DNA of 64,000 nucleotides from Cutaneotrichosporon cavernicola (lineage: Eukaryota > Basidiomycota > Tremellomycetes > Trichosporonales > Trichosporonaceae), in assembly GCF_030864355.1 (NCBI RefSeq), contig NC_083394.1, positions 1,860,001 through 1,924,000 of the forward strand, read 5' to 3'. The first letter of the stretch is position 1; every line of letters begins with the position of its first letter. The notes under the pieces were generated by a model. That model ran no database searches. It had not been told where the DNA came from and worked only from the letters and a program-made list of their open reading frames with translations. Of the stretch, positions 1 to 13,031 are shown in pieces. A program made the position numbers and the translations under genes.

Positions 1-3000
1 CCCTCGAGATGCTGGGCCGCCGTCTTTGCGGGTGGCACGGCACCGACGGGGGATGGGGTGACGCCGAAGTCATTCCCGCCGAGGAGGACGAGGAGCGGCA
101 AGTTTGCAGAGACGAAGAGATGCTTGCCCTCGATGCTGTGCTCGGCGAACGATTCCGGCACGTCTCGGGAGAGGGCGGCGCGGCGGATGAGATCGCAGTC
201 GACCTCGACGCCGGCAAGGAGCGGCTGACCCTCCACGTCGTGCTGGACGCGTACTCTCCCTATCCGTCGCCACAGTATCCGCAACGCGCTCCCGCCTTCT
301 ATCTGACGAGCACGACGCTGCCGGCATACATGCGCCTTCACCTGCACGCTGATATGCTGCGTGCGTTCCGCGACCCCGAACGACACGACCTCGTCGCCGT
401 GCTAGAGGCCGGTATGGGAGGTGTCGTGCTCAGCATGGCTGAGCATTTGGAGACTGCCATTCCCGGAGTTGTCGCGCACCCACCCGACCTTGCGCAGGTC
501 ACGAAGCACCTCGTCCCCCACGTCGAGGAGGAGGAGGAGGCACCGGTCGCCCGTGCGGCGAAGAAGGTCCAGCGCACGCGTGGGCCGCGGCGTCGACGTG
601 AGCCCACCACCGCGGAACACGAGGCTGTGCGCCGCGCCCACGAACGTCTGCTCGCCAACCCGGCCTATGCGCCGATGCTTGCTGAACGGCAGAAGCTGCC
701 TGCGTGGAAGACGCGCGGGGAGATCTGCGGCGCACTCGACTCGAGCCGCGTCCTTGTCGTTGTGGGTGAGACGGGATGCGGTAAGAGTACGCAGCTCCCC
801 CAGTTTATCCTCGACCACGAGATTGCCGCCGGCCGCGGCGCGAGCACCAACATCATCGTCACGCAGCCGCGGCGAGTCGCTGCAATGGGGGTTGCCTCGC
901 GTGTCGCGCAGGAACGCCTCGAGGACGTCGACACCAAGCCCGAGAGCGTGGGCTACAGTATCCGCGGAGAGCACCGCTCGAGCCGCGACACACGCGTGCT
1001 CTTCTGCACGACAGGTGTCGTGCTCCGCCGCCTGGGAACCGGGGATACCGATCTGGCGGACGTCAGCCATGTCATTGTGGATGAGGCGCACGAGCGCGGT
1101 GTCGACACCGACCTCCTCATCTGTTTGTTGCGGGACCTTCTGGCACGCAACAAGCACATCAAGGTTGTCCTCATGTCCGCGACCATCAACGAAAAGATCT
1201 TCATCGACTACTTTGGCGGCTGCCCCTCGCTTACGATTCCGGGGTTCACTCATCCGGTCAAGGACTACTACCTGGAAGACGTGATCCCCAACTTGAGCTA
1301 CAAGCCTACTCCAAGCCGCTTCGGGCCGCGCCTGAACGAGGAGCAGAAGGCTTCTATGCGCGCCGACTACGAGAAGCTCGGGCTGGCTGAGGACGACCTC
1401 CGCGCGCTCGAAGTCATCTCGCAAGCCGACCGGATCGATTACGGCCTCGTCGCGGCGACAGTTAAGCATATCGTGGACACGGCGGACAGTAACGGCGCAT
1501 TGCTCATCTTCATGCCTGGTGTCATGGAGATCCGGCAGTGTATCCAGGAGCTCCAATCCACTCCTCTCGGTGCAGTCGAGATCCTCCCCCTCCACGCCAA
1601 CCTGTCGTCGGCGGAACAGCGGCGCGTCTTTCCCTCCACAGCGCCACGGCGCAAGATTGTCGTCGCGACGAACGTGGCCGAGACGTCCGTCACCATCCCC
1701 GACGTCGTGTATGTTGTCGACACTGGACGCGTCAAGGAGACTCAGTATGATGCCGACAACGGCCTCCAGCGCCTGGTGGAGTGCTGGACTTCGCGTGCGT
1801 CGGGCCGGCAGCGACGCGGTCGTGCAGGCCGTACCCAGCCTGGCCAGTGCTTTAAGCTGTATACGCGCCGGACAGAGAACAACAGTATGCCGCGTTTCCC
1901 TGTCCCGGAGATCCTGCGGACGCCGCTCGAAGCCCTCTTCCTTCAAGTGAAGGCGATGGACGAGGACACGGACGTGCGTGCGTTCCTAGGCCGCGCGCTC
2001 GACCCACCGAAAATGGACGCAATCGACGCGGCATGGCAGACGCTCCTGGACCTCGGCGCGGTCGAGAGCGAGAAGCATACGGCGCGCCTTACCGCCATGG
2101 GAAGGCACATGTCCATGATTCCCGTCGACCTCCGCCTGTCCAAGATGCTCGTCCTGGGCACCGTCTTCAAGGTCCTTGACCCCGTGCTCACCATCGCCGC
2201 CCTGCTGTCCTCCAAGCCGCTCTTCACATCTCCCCTGGATAGGCGAGACGAGGCCAAGCGCGCACGCGAGGCCTTCTCCACCGCCCGCTCAGACCTCTTA
2301 ACCGACGCAAAGGCGTACGACGCGGTCTCGAAACTACGCGGAGCCGAAGCCCGCAGATTCTGCGAGGCAAACTTCATCTCCCCCTCGGCTTTGCGGGACA
2401 TCACCTCCCTCCGGTCCGACTTTTCCGCCGCGCTCACCCAAATCGGGTTCCTCGAGCGCGGCGCCGCAGCCCTCGCTGCAGCCTCTTCTCAAGCTCACGA
2501 TACCAACTTGGTAAAAGCAGTCCTTGTTGGAGGGCTCTATCCCCGCGTGGCGCGTATCGCTTTGCCAGAAGCCCAATTCGAACGGCTCTCCCATGGAACC
2601 CTACAGAAAGATCACGAGGCCAAGCAAGTACGCTTCTTCGATACGCAGGGACGCGTCTTCCTCCACCCGTCGAGCATCATGTTTGCAGAATCTGGCTGGA
2701 AGAGGGGCTACGTCGCCTACTTTTCCAAGGCTGAGACGTCCAAGGTCTTCTTGCGCGACGCAACCGACGTGCCGTTGTACGCGTTGTTGTTGTTTGGAGG
2801 CGCGATCACGCTCAACCATTACGTCGGCGGGATCATGCTTGGGAATGGGGCTGTCAAACTTCGGGCTGGGACGAGGATTGGTGTCCTCTGCGCCCAGCTT
2901 AGGAGGTTGTTGGACGCGCAGTTGGCCGAGCTCGTTGAGAGTCCCCATGGCGCGGCCGATGTGCGCGGTGACGTGACGGCCGCTATGGCGGCGCTGTTGG

Positions 3001-3023
3001 CCAGAGATGGGTTGACGCAGTAG
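1..3023 (+). CDS. DExH-box RNA helicase with RWD domain (DHX57/DHX29-like), 5' end outside window
   Basis: The frame is open from the first base of the window to a TAG at 3021-3023, so the gene is probably cut at its 5' end; the first ATG in view is at 9. Counting from that ATG (1004 residues), an RWD-like region lies at about 25-135. The helicase core follows: Walker A GETGCGKST (about 252), DEAHERG (about 357), SATIN in motif III, and QRRGRAGR in motif VI (about 600). The HA2 and OB-fold region ends the protein. RWD plus DExH with an HA2/OB tail is the DHX57/DHX29/yeast YLR419W architecture; these act on structured RNA and, for DHX29, on translation initiation complexes. Family members are usually longer N-terminally, which fits truncation. 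No intron is seen. Family assignment is firm; the exact orthologue is not. Confidence 0.9.
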   Translation, partial: LEMLGRRLCGWHGTDGGWGDAEVIPAEEDEERQVCRDEEMLALDAVLGERFRHVSGEGGAADEIAVDLDAGKERLTLHVVLDAYSPYPSPQYPQRAPAFYLTSTTLPAYMRLHLHADMLRAFRDPERHDLVAVLEAGMGGVVLSMAEHLETAIPGVVAHPPDLAQVTKHLVPHVEEEEEAPVARAAKKVQRTRGPRRRREPTTAEHEAVRRAHERLLANPAYAPMLAERQKLPAWKTRGEICGALDSSRVLVVVGETGCGKSTQLPQFILDHEIAAGRGASTNIIVTQPRRVAAMGVASRVAQERLEDVDTKPESVGYSIRGEHRSSRDTRVLFCTTGVVLRRLGTGDTDLADVSHVIVDEAHERGVDTDLLICLLRDLLARNKHIKVVLMSATINEKIFIDYFGGCPSLTIPGFTHPVKDYYLEDVIPNLSYKPTPSRFGPRLNEEQKASMRADYEKLGLAEDDLRALEVISQADRIDYGLVAATVKHIVDTADSNGALLIFMPGVMEIRQCIQELQSTPLGAVEILPLHANLSSAEQRRVFPSTAPRRKIVVATNVAETSVTIPDVVYVVDTGRVKETQYDADNGLQRLVECWTSRASGRQRRGRAGRTQPGQCFKLYTRRTENNSMPRFPVPEILRTPLEALFLQVKAMDEDTDVRAFLGRALDPPKMDAIDAAWQTLLDLGAVESEKHTARLTAMGRHMSMIPVDLRLSKMLVLGTVFKVLDPVLTIAALLSSKPLFTSPLDRRDEAKRAREAFSTARSDLLTDAKAYDAVSKLRGAEARRFCEANFISPSALRDITSLRSDFSAALTQIGFLERGAAALAAASSQAHDTNLVKAVLVGGLYPRVARIALPEAQFERLSHGTLQKDHEAKQVRFFDTQGRVFLHPSSIMFAESGWKRGYVAYFSKAETSKVFLRDATDVPLYALLLFGGAITLNHYVGGIMLGNGAVKLRAGTRIGVLCAQLRRLLDAQLAELVESPHGAADVRGDVTAAMAALLARDGLTQ

Positions 3024-3278
3024 CAGTAACATAGGCATGGCATATGCAAACGAGTGTCCAAATCCAAAACACAGCACACCTTATCCGACCCCCCAATTTA
3101 CCATCTTCTCGTCGGTCGTTCTTGTCGCGATCACAACTCGTTCGAGTTCGACGTTATCCTCGACTAACTCGTCCCCGTCCATCCGCCGTCCTCGACTCCT
3201 TTTCTCCACACTCCACGCACCGCGCCCCGGTCCGACCCGCGGTCCCCCTGTCTTCTTTTCCCCTCACATCCAAAAACC

Positions 3279-4073
3279 ATGGCCAACCTCGGCGTCCCCG
3301 TCAAGCTCCTGCACGAGTCGCTGGGCCACATCGTCACGGTCGAACTCAAGAGCGGCGAGATGTACCGCGGCAAGCTGATGGAGGGTGAGTTGCGACATTC
3401 CAGAGCGACCTGTTTGTCGGGCCGTGTTGTGGAGTTACTGCCCCTTGTTTGCGTACTGACGCCATGCTTATGTCCCTCTACCACGTCTCTCTCCACTCGT
3501 CGCGTACCGACCCACCTCTCACCCATCCTCTTTCTTGGACGTTGCTCGCTCTCCCAGCCGAAGACTGCCTCAACATGGCCATGCGCGACATCACCGTGAC
3601 GGCGCGCGACGGACGCGTGTCCCAGCTCGAACAGGTGTACATCCGTGGCAGCATGGTGAGTGGCTGCTGGCAGCTTGGGCATGGCCGTCGTCCCAGCTCG
3701 TCAACCATCTTGGCCTCCATGGCCGTCGTCCTACCTGGTCAACCATCTTGGCCTCCCGTCCTCGGCTCTCTCCACGGCCTCCACTCTCCCCGCACGTTGT
3801 CCCATTGCCGCCCTCCCCTCCCTCTCGTTCTCCTCTCACCCCAGATCCGCTTCATTATCGTGCCCGACCTCCTGGCCAACGCGCCCATGTTCAAGCGTGT
3901 CGGCCCCAACGCTATGCGCGGGCGCGGTATCGGTGCCGCTCGTGGGCGCGCCACTATCCAACGAGGTGAGTTTGCAGCTCGCCAGCTTTTCTTCCTCAAG
4001 CTGCGTGATACATCCGCTCACACCAGCCAACGCTCGCCGCGGTGCGCCGCGCAGCCAGGGTGTCCGCCGTTAG
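3279..4073 (+). CDS. SMD3: Small nuclear ribonucleoprotein Sm D3
   Basis: Four exons, 3279-3384, 3558-3655, 3845-3965 and 4027-4073, give 123 residues. Introns start GTGAGT and end AG, and all junctions keep frame. The protein begins [20 protein letters not shown], followed by the Sm1 motif (GEMYRGKL), and exon 2 gives [11 protein letters not shown] and the Sm2-type VYIRGSMIRF segment. The tail is short and Arg/Gly-rich. SmD3 is part of the heptameric Sm ring around U1, U2, U4 and U5 snRNAs. Length and order match the family (about 120-130 residues). The start is the only ATG fitting the conserved N-terminus. Intron 2 (3656-3844) carries a 38-bp tandem duplication. Confidence 0.95.
3681..3756 (+). 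repeat. Two-copy 38-bp tandem duplication inside SMD3 intron 2
   Basis: The unit beginning ATGGCCGTCGTCC and ending TTGGCCTCC occurs at 3681-3718 and again at 3719-3756 with a few substitutions. It lies wholly within the 189-nt second intron, which is unusually long for this window. Confidence 0.85.
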
Positions 4074-4462
4074 TTGTACGATATTCGAGTGTACGTGGAG
4101 ATGCATTGATAGACCGAGCGGGAGGCTAGCCGAGCCACTCGACTCGGCCGCGCTCACACTGACTCGCAATGACACTGATCAACCAAGTCTCACGCCCCAT
4201 TAACACTGCGGCCACCTATTCCTGACCAACCCTTAGCCACCCCCACTCACCCTCGGAGCCATCGATTGCATGCTACACATCGTTGCCAAAGATCTACGAC
4301 AGCGCACAGCGCAAAATGCTGACGATACAACACAGGTGATAACAGCCTAGTGTGCTAGGCGGAGACAGAGACACGTCGAGTTGGGTTCGTAACAGGCGTC
4401 GTCATCGTAACGTTCATGATTCTACTTAAAGCCTGGCATTAGCGCGTCTCCACAGCCACCAC

Positions 4463-6705
4463 CTACTCGAGGTTGGCCTTGGTCTCGATCTCACCGCCAA
4501 ACAGCGTCGGCTGCGTGAGGCTGGCGCTCGGAAGCGCGCCGTCGTCGTCGGCCGCGCCCGCCGCAGCCGTGTTAATGGTCATGGTAAGGCTGTCGCGGTT
4601 ACGTCCCATGCCGACCTGGCGGAAGGTGCCGGGTGGGATGTTGCGCGGACCGTTTGACGGCGAGTACGGGTGAGTTAGGCTCTGGCGCCGCTCCAACTTT
4701 GTCGCGGTCGCGGTTGGGGGCATGGGTCGCGAGAGTGTCGTGGTTGGAGGAGACGGGGTCGCCCGCGGAGACATCCAGGCTGTGTGGAGAGAGAAACCAG
4801 CCTGGTACACGCCTGGAGACACTGTCTGGACCGAGGAGAGCGCTCCCTGCGTCGCCGGAGTTGTGGGTCCGGCAGTGGGGCCTGATCCATCCGCCGGCTG
4901 GACTGGGGGAATGGCAGGCGGAATCGCGGGAGGAACAGTCTTGGACGCGGCGGCGATGAGGGCCTGCGGCGGCATTCCGGAACCGGGGAGGCCGGGCTGG
5001 AAGACTGGAATGGTGCTGTCAAGCCACTGCATCGGGTTGCCAAAGGACGCGTTGATGGGAGCCGGCTCCGTGGGACGCAAGCCGTCGCCGAGCGTACCGA
5101 TGCCGCGGCGGGCCCAGGTCGACGCGTCCTCGACCTTGTAGGACGGCGCGTCATTCGTACCTCGTAGGAGCAGGTCCGAGTCCTTTGAGTCGTCGGCGAT
5201 CCAGAGAGCGTTCATGCCTGCAGAAGGCGAGAGCATGTTGGCTTGCTGGGGGTTGGCGATCGGACGGCTAGACGTGTCGACAATCTGGAGTGTGTTGGGC
5301 GGCATGGACATGGGATACGCCTGCGAGAACGAGGGGATGCCGCCGTGCAGGGACACGCCCGGCATCGAGTGCTGCTTTAGATGCATGGGTCGGTGTTGAA
5401 AGCTTAGTGAAGGACGCGTCGATGCCGGCATCGACAGACGCCGAACCTGTGGCTGCTCCGAGGGGCCGATTCTTGGACCGGCGCTTGGACCCACCGATTC
5501 GAGGTTGAAGGCATGGAGGGCAGCACCGTCACTAGGAAGCATGGTGGCGACTGAACCCGCCGCAAAGTCGATACTCTTCGGTTCGTTTAGATCGCCTAGA
5601 GCGTGGGCAGTATAGCCGGGAGGCGAGTGGAAGTCGGACGAGTCGGAGCTGAGAGACATGGTTTCAGCGAGCCTGGCAGCGTTCTTCTGAGCCTGAGAGG
5701 GGCGGGGTGGCACGCGGCGCTTGTACCCCTGGATTTCATCCTTGCTCGAGTCCCTTCTGAGCGTTTGGTGTGCTGATGTCAGTGGTGCTAGGAATGTTCG
5801 ACTTTGACGTACACCATGTGCTGGCATCGGGGTCAGCGATGCCGTTGTCCACATGGCGAAGGCTGACTTTGCGCATCCATCCGTAGATCTGGGATTAGCC
5901 AAAGGAGTGCAAGTGGTGCTCAAACTTACATTCAGCTGCCTTGAAAAGCTCGCAAACCTCGTCTGGCGGTAAACTTGAGGTAAGATCTTCTCTGCCAGTT
6001 CGTCTGGCCTCTCGATGATTATGAGCGTGCCCGTCTCATCCCAGCGAATAATCTGGCAAAGTCAGCGTGGGGCGCGTAAAGGAACAAGGGCGTACTCTAT
6101 GATTGTGCGGGTCCTCGCTTCCAGAGTTAGCACACAACAAAAACGCACGGTCTCGCTTGGACGTACAGCAACCTGCAGTCAGTAACAACACGGTCATTCG
6201 CCACCCACTGGTAGAGCTTGGTGAGGAAAGTGGCCTGCTTGCCGTCTGCCTTCTTCTGGTTCTTGCTCTTTTTTGTGGGGGAGCGCGGAGTTGCCGGTAG
6301 AGGCATGCCCCACTGGTCCACCATGTCCCCCCCAAACGGGTAGTTTGCTGTCATGCCTGGGTTGGGAGTCATGTATGGCGGCGGGTCGGGGTACCTGGGA
6401 GTGGTATAGAAGTCTTGGTTGTGCGGTTTGAGCGGTGGGGGGTAGCGGGGCTGGTGAGCCTGAACGGCGGTGTAGTCGAACCCTAGCCCCTGCATGGGTG
6501 CCACCTGGGTGCCGAGCGAGGACATGTACGTCGCGTTAGTCGCCGATTTGGCGAGCGAGGCCGCCGCCGAGGTAGGAGCGACCTCCCAGCGAGAAACTGC
6601 TCCTGTAGGACCTCTAATCTGCTGACTCGAACCTGAGAATCCGGCGGCGCTGTGCTGCGGCATACCGCCGCCGAGAGGCATGAATGGGCGTGGTGGCTCG
6701 TTCAT
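4463..6705 (-). CDS. HSF-type DNA-binding transcription factor
   Basis: Exons in transcript order are 6705-6209, 6172-6167 (6 nt), 6117-6096 (22 nt), 6052-5930, 5888-5813 and 5772-4463, giving 677 residues. The spliced DNA-binding domain (about 155-265) reads FLTKLYQLLEDPHNHRIIRW, then FASFSRQLNIYGWMRKVSLR, the classic HSF winged-helix signature. After it comes a KRRVPPR basic stretch and a long Pro/Ser-rich disordered C-terminus. HSF-type factors bind nGAAn repeats or related sites and regulate stress, adhesion or morphology genes in fungi; the target set here is unknown. The chosen ATG (6705) is the first in frame, but the frame stays open and protein-like upstream to a TGA near 6983, so a further 5' exon is possible. 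Five short introns (36-49 nt) interrupt the domain. Confidence 0.88.
6167..6172 (-). other. 6-nt microexon (GTTGCT) of the HSF-type gene
   Basis: Flanked upstream by a 36-nt intron (6208-6173, GTGGGT...CAG) and downstream by a 49-nt intron (6166-6118, GTACGT...AAG). Including it restores the HSF consensus LYQLLEDP in frame. Skipping it deletes two residues of the first helix region; retaining the upstream intron inserts unrelated residues. Confidence 0.75.
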
Positions 6706-8107
6706 GGCGGAGTGCGGCGTGCGCGCCGAATTCGTGGATGTGGACGAGGACAAGGAAAAATGTGCAGAGGCAGAAGTAGTTCCGGGTGAAGTTGGCTGGT
6801 CCAGGCGGGCAATTGGAGTCGGATTTACTGGGAGAGAGTTGAGATAAACAGGCAGGCGGGGCTTGTTGCGCCCGTTGCCCGCAGGAGGCGAGGAGGTTGA
6901 TGACTGCTGATCCAGGTTGGCGGCGTTGTGCGCAGACGTCGTAAGATGAGAGATGTGCCCGTGTTGTGGTTGTTGTCGTTGTCAAGGGGCGTCTTGTCGA
7001 GCAGGGGGATTGATGAGGATGCGCGTACCAAGTTTTAACTGTGAGCGGACCTCGTTTGCCACCAACTGCGTGTTACTGCGCTAATGCTTGGGGTTGTGTC
7101 AATGGGGTGGTTCTATTGTCTAGAGAGTGAGGCGTGGAAGGCGTTATGCAAGACAATAGGTGTGTGTTTGTCGCTGATAGATGGTACACGACACACACTT
7201 TAAAGAGGAAGAGGGGCAAGAATGGCCAAAAAAGGTATGAGGGAGAGGGGTGATGTGTTCAATGCGCTTCGGGCGTCGCTAGGTTGGGCTATCGTCGAGG
7301 TGATCACGGGCAAGTCTGTCGACGTGTTTCAATCACTCACCGACTGATTGCAGGGGTGGCGATGCGTCGGTGGCGAACAGAACGTTCCGGGCCTTGGAGC
7401 TAAGCTGTGAGACAATGGACAAGCCGAGGATTGGCTACTGTAGCTCGTCTTGTGTGGTGGCAACGACGACGACGTGTGCTTTGGCGACGAGGCGAGGCGC
7501 AACTAGGCCCAAACGACAAGTGGAGCGGAATGTGGGGTGTTCCTGTGGATTTGAAGCGCAGTAAGAATAAAGGGTAAGGCAGAGTAGAGTTGGGGCCACC
7601 AAAGAGCAACTCGGAGGTGCGACGGTGGTGGTGGTGAGTGGGCACACGAGGGGTGAAGGTACAGGGGTTGGGGGTTGGAATTGAGGTTTGGTCGTTTCGA
7701 CGGTATCGGGGCGCAATCCTAGAACAGCTAGAATATCCAGTGACGAGGATTGGCTTGCAAGTCTTGCAGGTCTTACGGTTCAAGACGAGACAAGGGCGGG
7801 GATGGGGGCTCTGGGGCGCTGGGGCGCAAGGGCGTGGAGATTGGTTGGTGGGTGGGTTGATGTAGGTTGTAGGTTGGCGAGGCTAGTCAAGTGTGAGTTC
7901 GAGTTGACAATGCGAGAGAAGGTGTGGCCTCGTATGGTGAGAGTGTGTACAGTTGTGTAAAGTAGAGATTGATGAAGAAGGGCAAGTTTGTGGGTGTGAG
8001 GTGGAATCAAGGTTGATAGGTAGAAAAGGGAATAAGGGGGATTGCTTGGATGTTGAGGGTGAATGGTCGTGCACCATCTACCTCTAAAGATTGCGTGGGC
8101 TTGACTC

Positions 8108-8144
8108 GGCTGTTGGCTGTTGGCTGCTGGCTGCTGGCTGTTGG
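8108..8144 (+). repeat. Heptamer repeat GGCTGTT/GGCTGCT, five copies
   Basis: Five consecutive 7-bp units run from 8108 to 8142, plus a partial copy. It lies in non-coding DNA. Confidence 0.85.
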
Positions 8145-9026
8145 CAGGGCAATGGTAAAACCACAAAGAGTCAGTGCTCAAGCTCTGTGGATGCTGATGC
8201 GTGGGCGACAGAACAGCTGCGCGGCAGACCTGGGCGGTAAGGGAAGGTTGGAGCACGAGCACGAGAGCGTGAGCACCTGGGCACGGTCGAGTGCCCGTCT
8301 GATGGTCCGAGCGTCAAGGTATGGGGTATGAAAGTACGGGGGGGGGGACGCGGTTGAGGAATGCGAGGCGACGAGGCGTAGTGGGTGGAATGGGAAGAGT
8401 AGAAGACTAGAGCGTAGATGAGTAACGAGTTGTTACTGCAAGGAGCAAGGTGGAAGTTGGAAGGGAAGAAAGGTGGAAGGAATCAAGTCATGAGTCATTG
8501 CGGCTTTATCTAGATAGGATAGCAATGAGGGTTATCAGGACGGGCCAAGACGCAAGACGCAAGGGGCCACTCGTAATCCTCGGACCGGCTGGCTGACCGT
8601 GGCGCAGCCGTTGCCGCCGGTCTCCCTCCTTTCTTCAGCTCGAGCCTGTTAATTGCATTACCTGAGTCTTACGGGGTTTCCAATGCCCGACGTTGCGGTA
8701 AATCCGAGAACAATGGGGATGTCATGTCATGTCATGTCGCCACCGAACAGGCGTAACTCTCTTTGGATGTTCAAGTAAGCGGTGTTGTGACGTCGCCTAG
8801 TTGACAGAACACTGATGTTCTTCGGGTCTCTAATGCAGATCACGCCGAGGCCTCCGGTCACCGGCGCCGGTTGACAACGAGCTGTGTATCTGTACGATTG
8901 TCATGACCGGAACAAGCCGGAATCGCTTGAGTATGTTGATGAGCAGTAAGACCAAGTCGCTCAGCTCAACAGTCAGTATGACCGTATCCGTAGCATGTCG
9001 GTACCTCTCTACCGGTTCAAGGCTTT

Positions 9027-9065
9027 GGGGGGGGAAGGGGGGGGGGGGGGGGTGGGGGGGAGGGG
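9027..9065 (+). repeat. Interrupted poly-G tract
   Basis: Runs of 8, 16, 7 and 4 G separated by AA, T and A. It can form G-quadruplexes on this strand and i-motif on the other. It lies in the long intergenic region. Confidence 0.9.
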
Positions 9066-9150
9066 AAGAAACGGGGGAATCGGGCAGTCGCTACGTTCCT
9101 CTTGCTCGTCACTGTCCATCTGTTGTCTGTCCAGGGAACTACGCACGGTC

Positions 9151-9205
9151 CATCAGGCAATCAGGCCACCAGGCATCAGGCATCAGGCAATCAGGCCATC
9201 AGGCC
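9151..9205 (+). repeat. 30-bp direct repeat built from CATCAGGCAATCAGGCC
   Basis: The block at 9151-9180 restarts at 9181 with the same first 17 bases, a period of exactly 30 bp. Internally it is made of CAGGC/CATCAGG sub-repeats. Confidence 0.8.
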
Positions 9206-9453
9206 ATGAAAGGTATCACGATTGATCCCTGTAACTCTCGAGTCACAGCTTGAAAGGGGGGCCAGATGGCCGACCATGCTGTCCCCCACGCTGTAAATGG
9301 TAGCGAGCAGTAGACTTGGTAACACTAGTTGGTTTGTGCATTACCAAGTTTATTTTTATTTTAGCAGCTGTAATGGTAAATGTATGCTGCGCTATCTTGG
9401 GGATCTGCACGACCTGGTACTCTCAATCCCTACTTGTCGTATGGCTCGATGCC

Positions 9454-9480
9454 GGCGACTGGCGACTGGCGACTGGCGAC
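9454..9480 (+). repeat. Heptamer repeat GGCGACT, nearly four copies
   Basis: Units at 9454, 9461 and 9468, and a partial one at 9475. Confidence 0.85.
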
Positions 9481-9806
9481 CGACAACCGACATGGATAGC
9501 GGTGAGCACACACTCCCCTGTAAGTCTCTGTAAGCTGTAAGTCTGCAAGTCCGTGTATTGTGAGCCAAGCGCTAGTTTGGAATGGGGCATTACTGTACCC
9601 TGTACCACGCAACGCGCCACGCGCCACCGCCTTCAGCCTCTGTCATTCCACTCGTCTCATCCACAGTAGCAAAGGCAAAGATTGCCAGTCCCCCATCCCT
9701 CATTTGTCCTCATTTTTCCTCCTCGCTCCTCCTCGCTCCTGGCCACTGCTGATCTCTCCGAGGTCGGGGTCAGTGGGGCAGAGTCAAAGTTAGAGGGTCC
9801 GAGCTT

Positions 9807-9826
9807 TGTGTGTGTGTGTGTGTGTG
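9807..9826 (+). repeat. (TG)10 microsatellite
   Basis: Ten uninterrupted TG dinucleotides. Confidence 0.95.
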
Positions 9827-10348
9827 CAGGTGAGGGAAAGGAGCGGGCTCAAATGGTGGAGCGGGGGATCCTGGATTAGCTAGTTGGGGGAGAGATCAGC
9901 AGAATCATTGAGCAATGGGCAACAAACAAATGGTCCGTGCGCGCATCGTTCCATCCAAACTCCAACTCGATATCCCAAATCCCATCATCCCCACGCTCTT
10001 CAATCATTGCCTCTGCCTCTGCCTCTGCTTTGTGACTCTGTTGTGACCGCATGACCCCGTGGACAATCAGCAGAGTCACGAGGACGGAAAAAAGGTGACA
10101 ATATCTGGGAATGCAAATGCCACAAAACGCGTCACGTTCCTGGCTTGGCCATCATACCCACAGACTCCCCCGCAATCGGCGCCCGCACTCCCCACTATTC
10201 CGTCGGCCGCTTGTTCCGCCGTTCCTCCTCCATTCCTCAATCTCCCTCAACATGCCCTATTGTAAAGATGCAATCAATCAAGTACACAAGTAATACACCT
10301 AGCCCCCCCGCGGCCCATCTCCCTCGCAGTAGCCCGCAGTGTCCACTA

Positions 10349-12778
<2,430 letters not shown>

Positions 12779-12880
12779 TGTGGTTAGAAGATGTGCAAAT
12801 GGCTAGTTCAGGTGTTGATGTTGAATGTTGTGGGAGGGGTTTGGGGTTGATCAGATGATTGGCCCAGTAAAGACAATGAG

Positions 12881-12919
12881 ACGCGTCGCGCCGGAGGCAA
12901 TTTCTAATGAACAACGCGT
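12881..12919. promoter_or_regulatory. Two ACGCGT (MBF/MCB-type) boxes between MCM5 and the SET gene
   Basis: ACGCGT occurs at 12881-12886 and 12914-12919 in the 253-bp divergent promoter. In fungi this is the MBF (Mbp1/Swi6) element driving G1/S genes, including MCMs. That it acts on MCM5 here is inference. Confidence 0.6.
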
Positions 12920-13031
12920 CGGGATCTAATATTTCCTCCCACTTAAATAAGAAGAGAGTGGGGCAGCACTGGTGCCCCGCGTTTTCAATCCTAAAATCTC
13001 GAACTGCGACCACATCATCGACAACAACACC

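Larger units (their letters stand above)
6706..10348. other. Long intergenic/5' region without a supported gene
   Basis: No open frame here has splice structure, conserved motifs or convincing composition. The + strand is purine-rich over 7200-8500 (so pyrimidine-rich in the sense of the HSF-type gene), consistent with a long promoter and 5' leader. It holds several simple repeats (listed separately) and ends just before the MCM5 stop codon. Confidence 0.6.

Noticed and set aside
402..1946. 514-codon open frame antisense to the DExH helicase
   Set aside because: It has no family motifs; it is a shadow of a high-GC coding strand whose helicase motifs are unambiguous.
7400..8262. Pro/Thr/Ser-rich frames on the minus strand
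   Set aside because: They result from pyrimidine-rich leader sequence, with no motifs or splice support.
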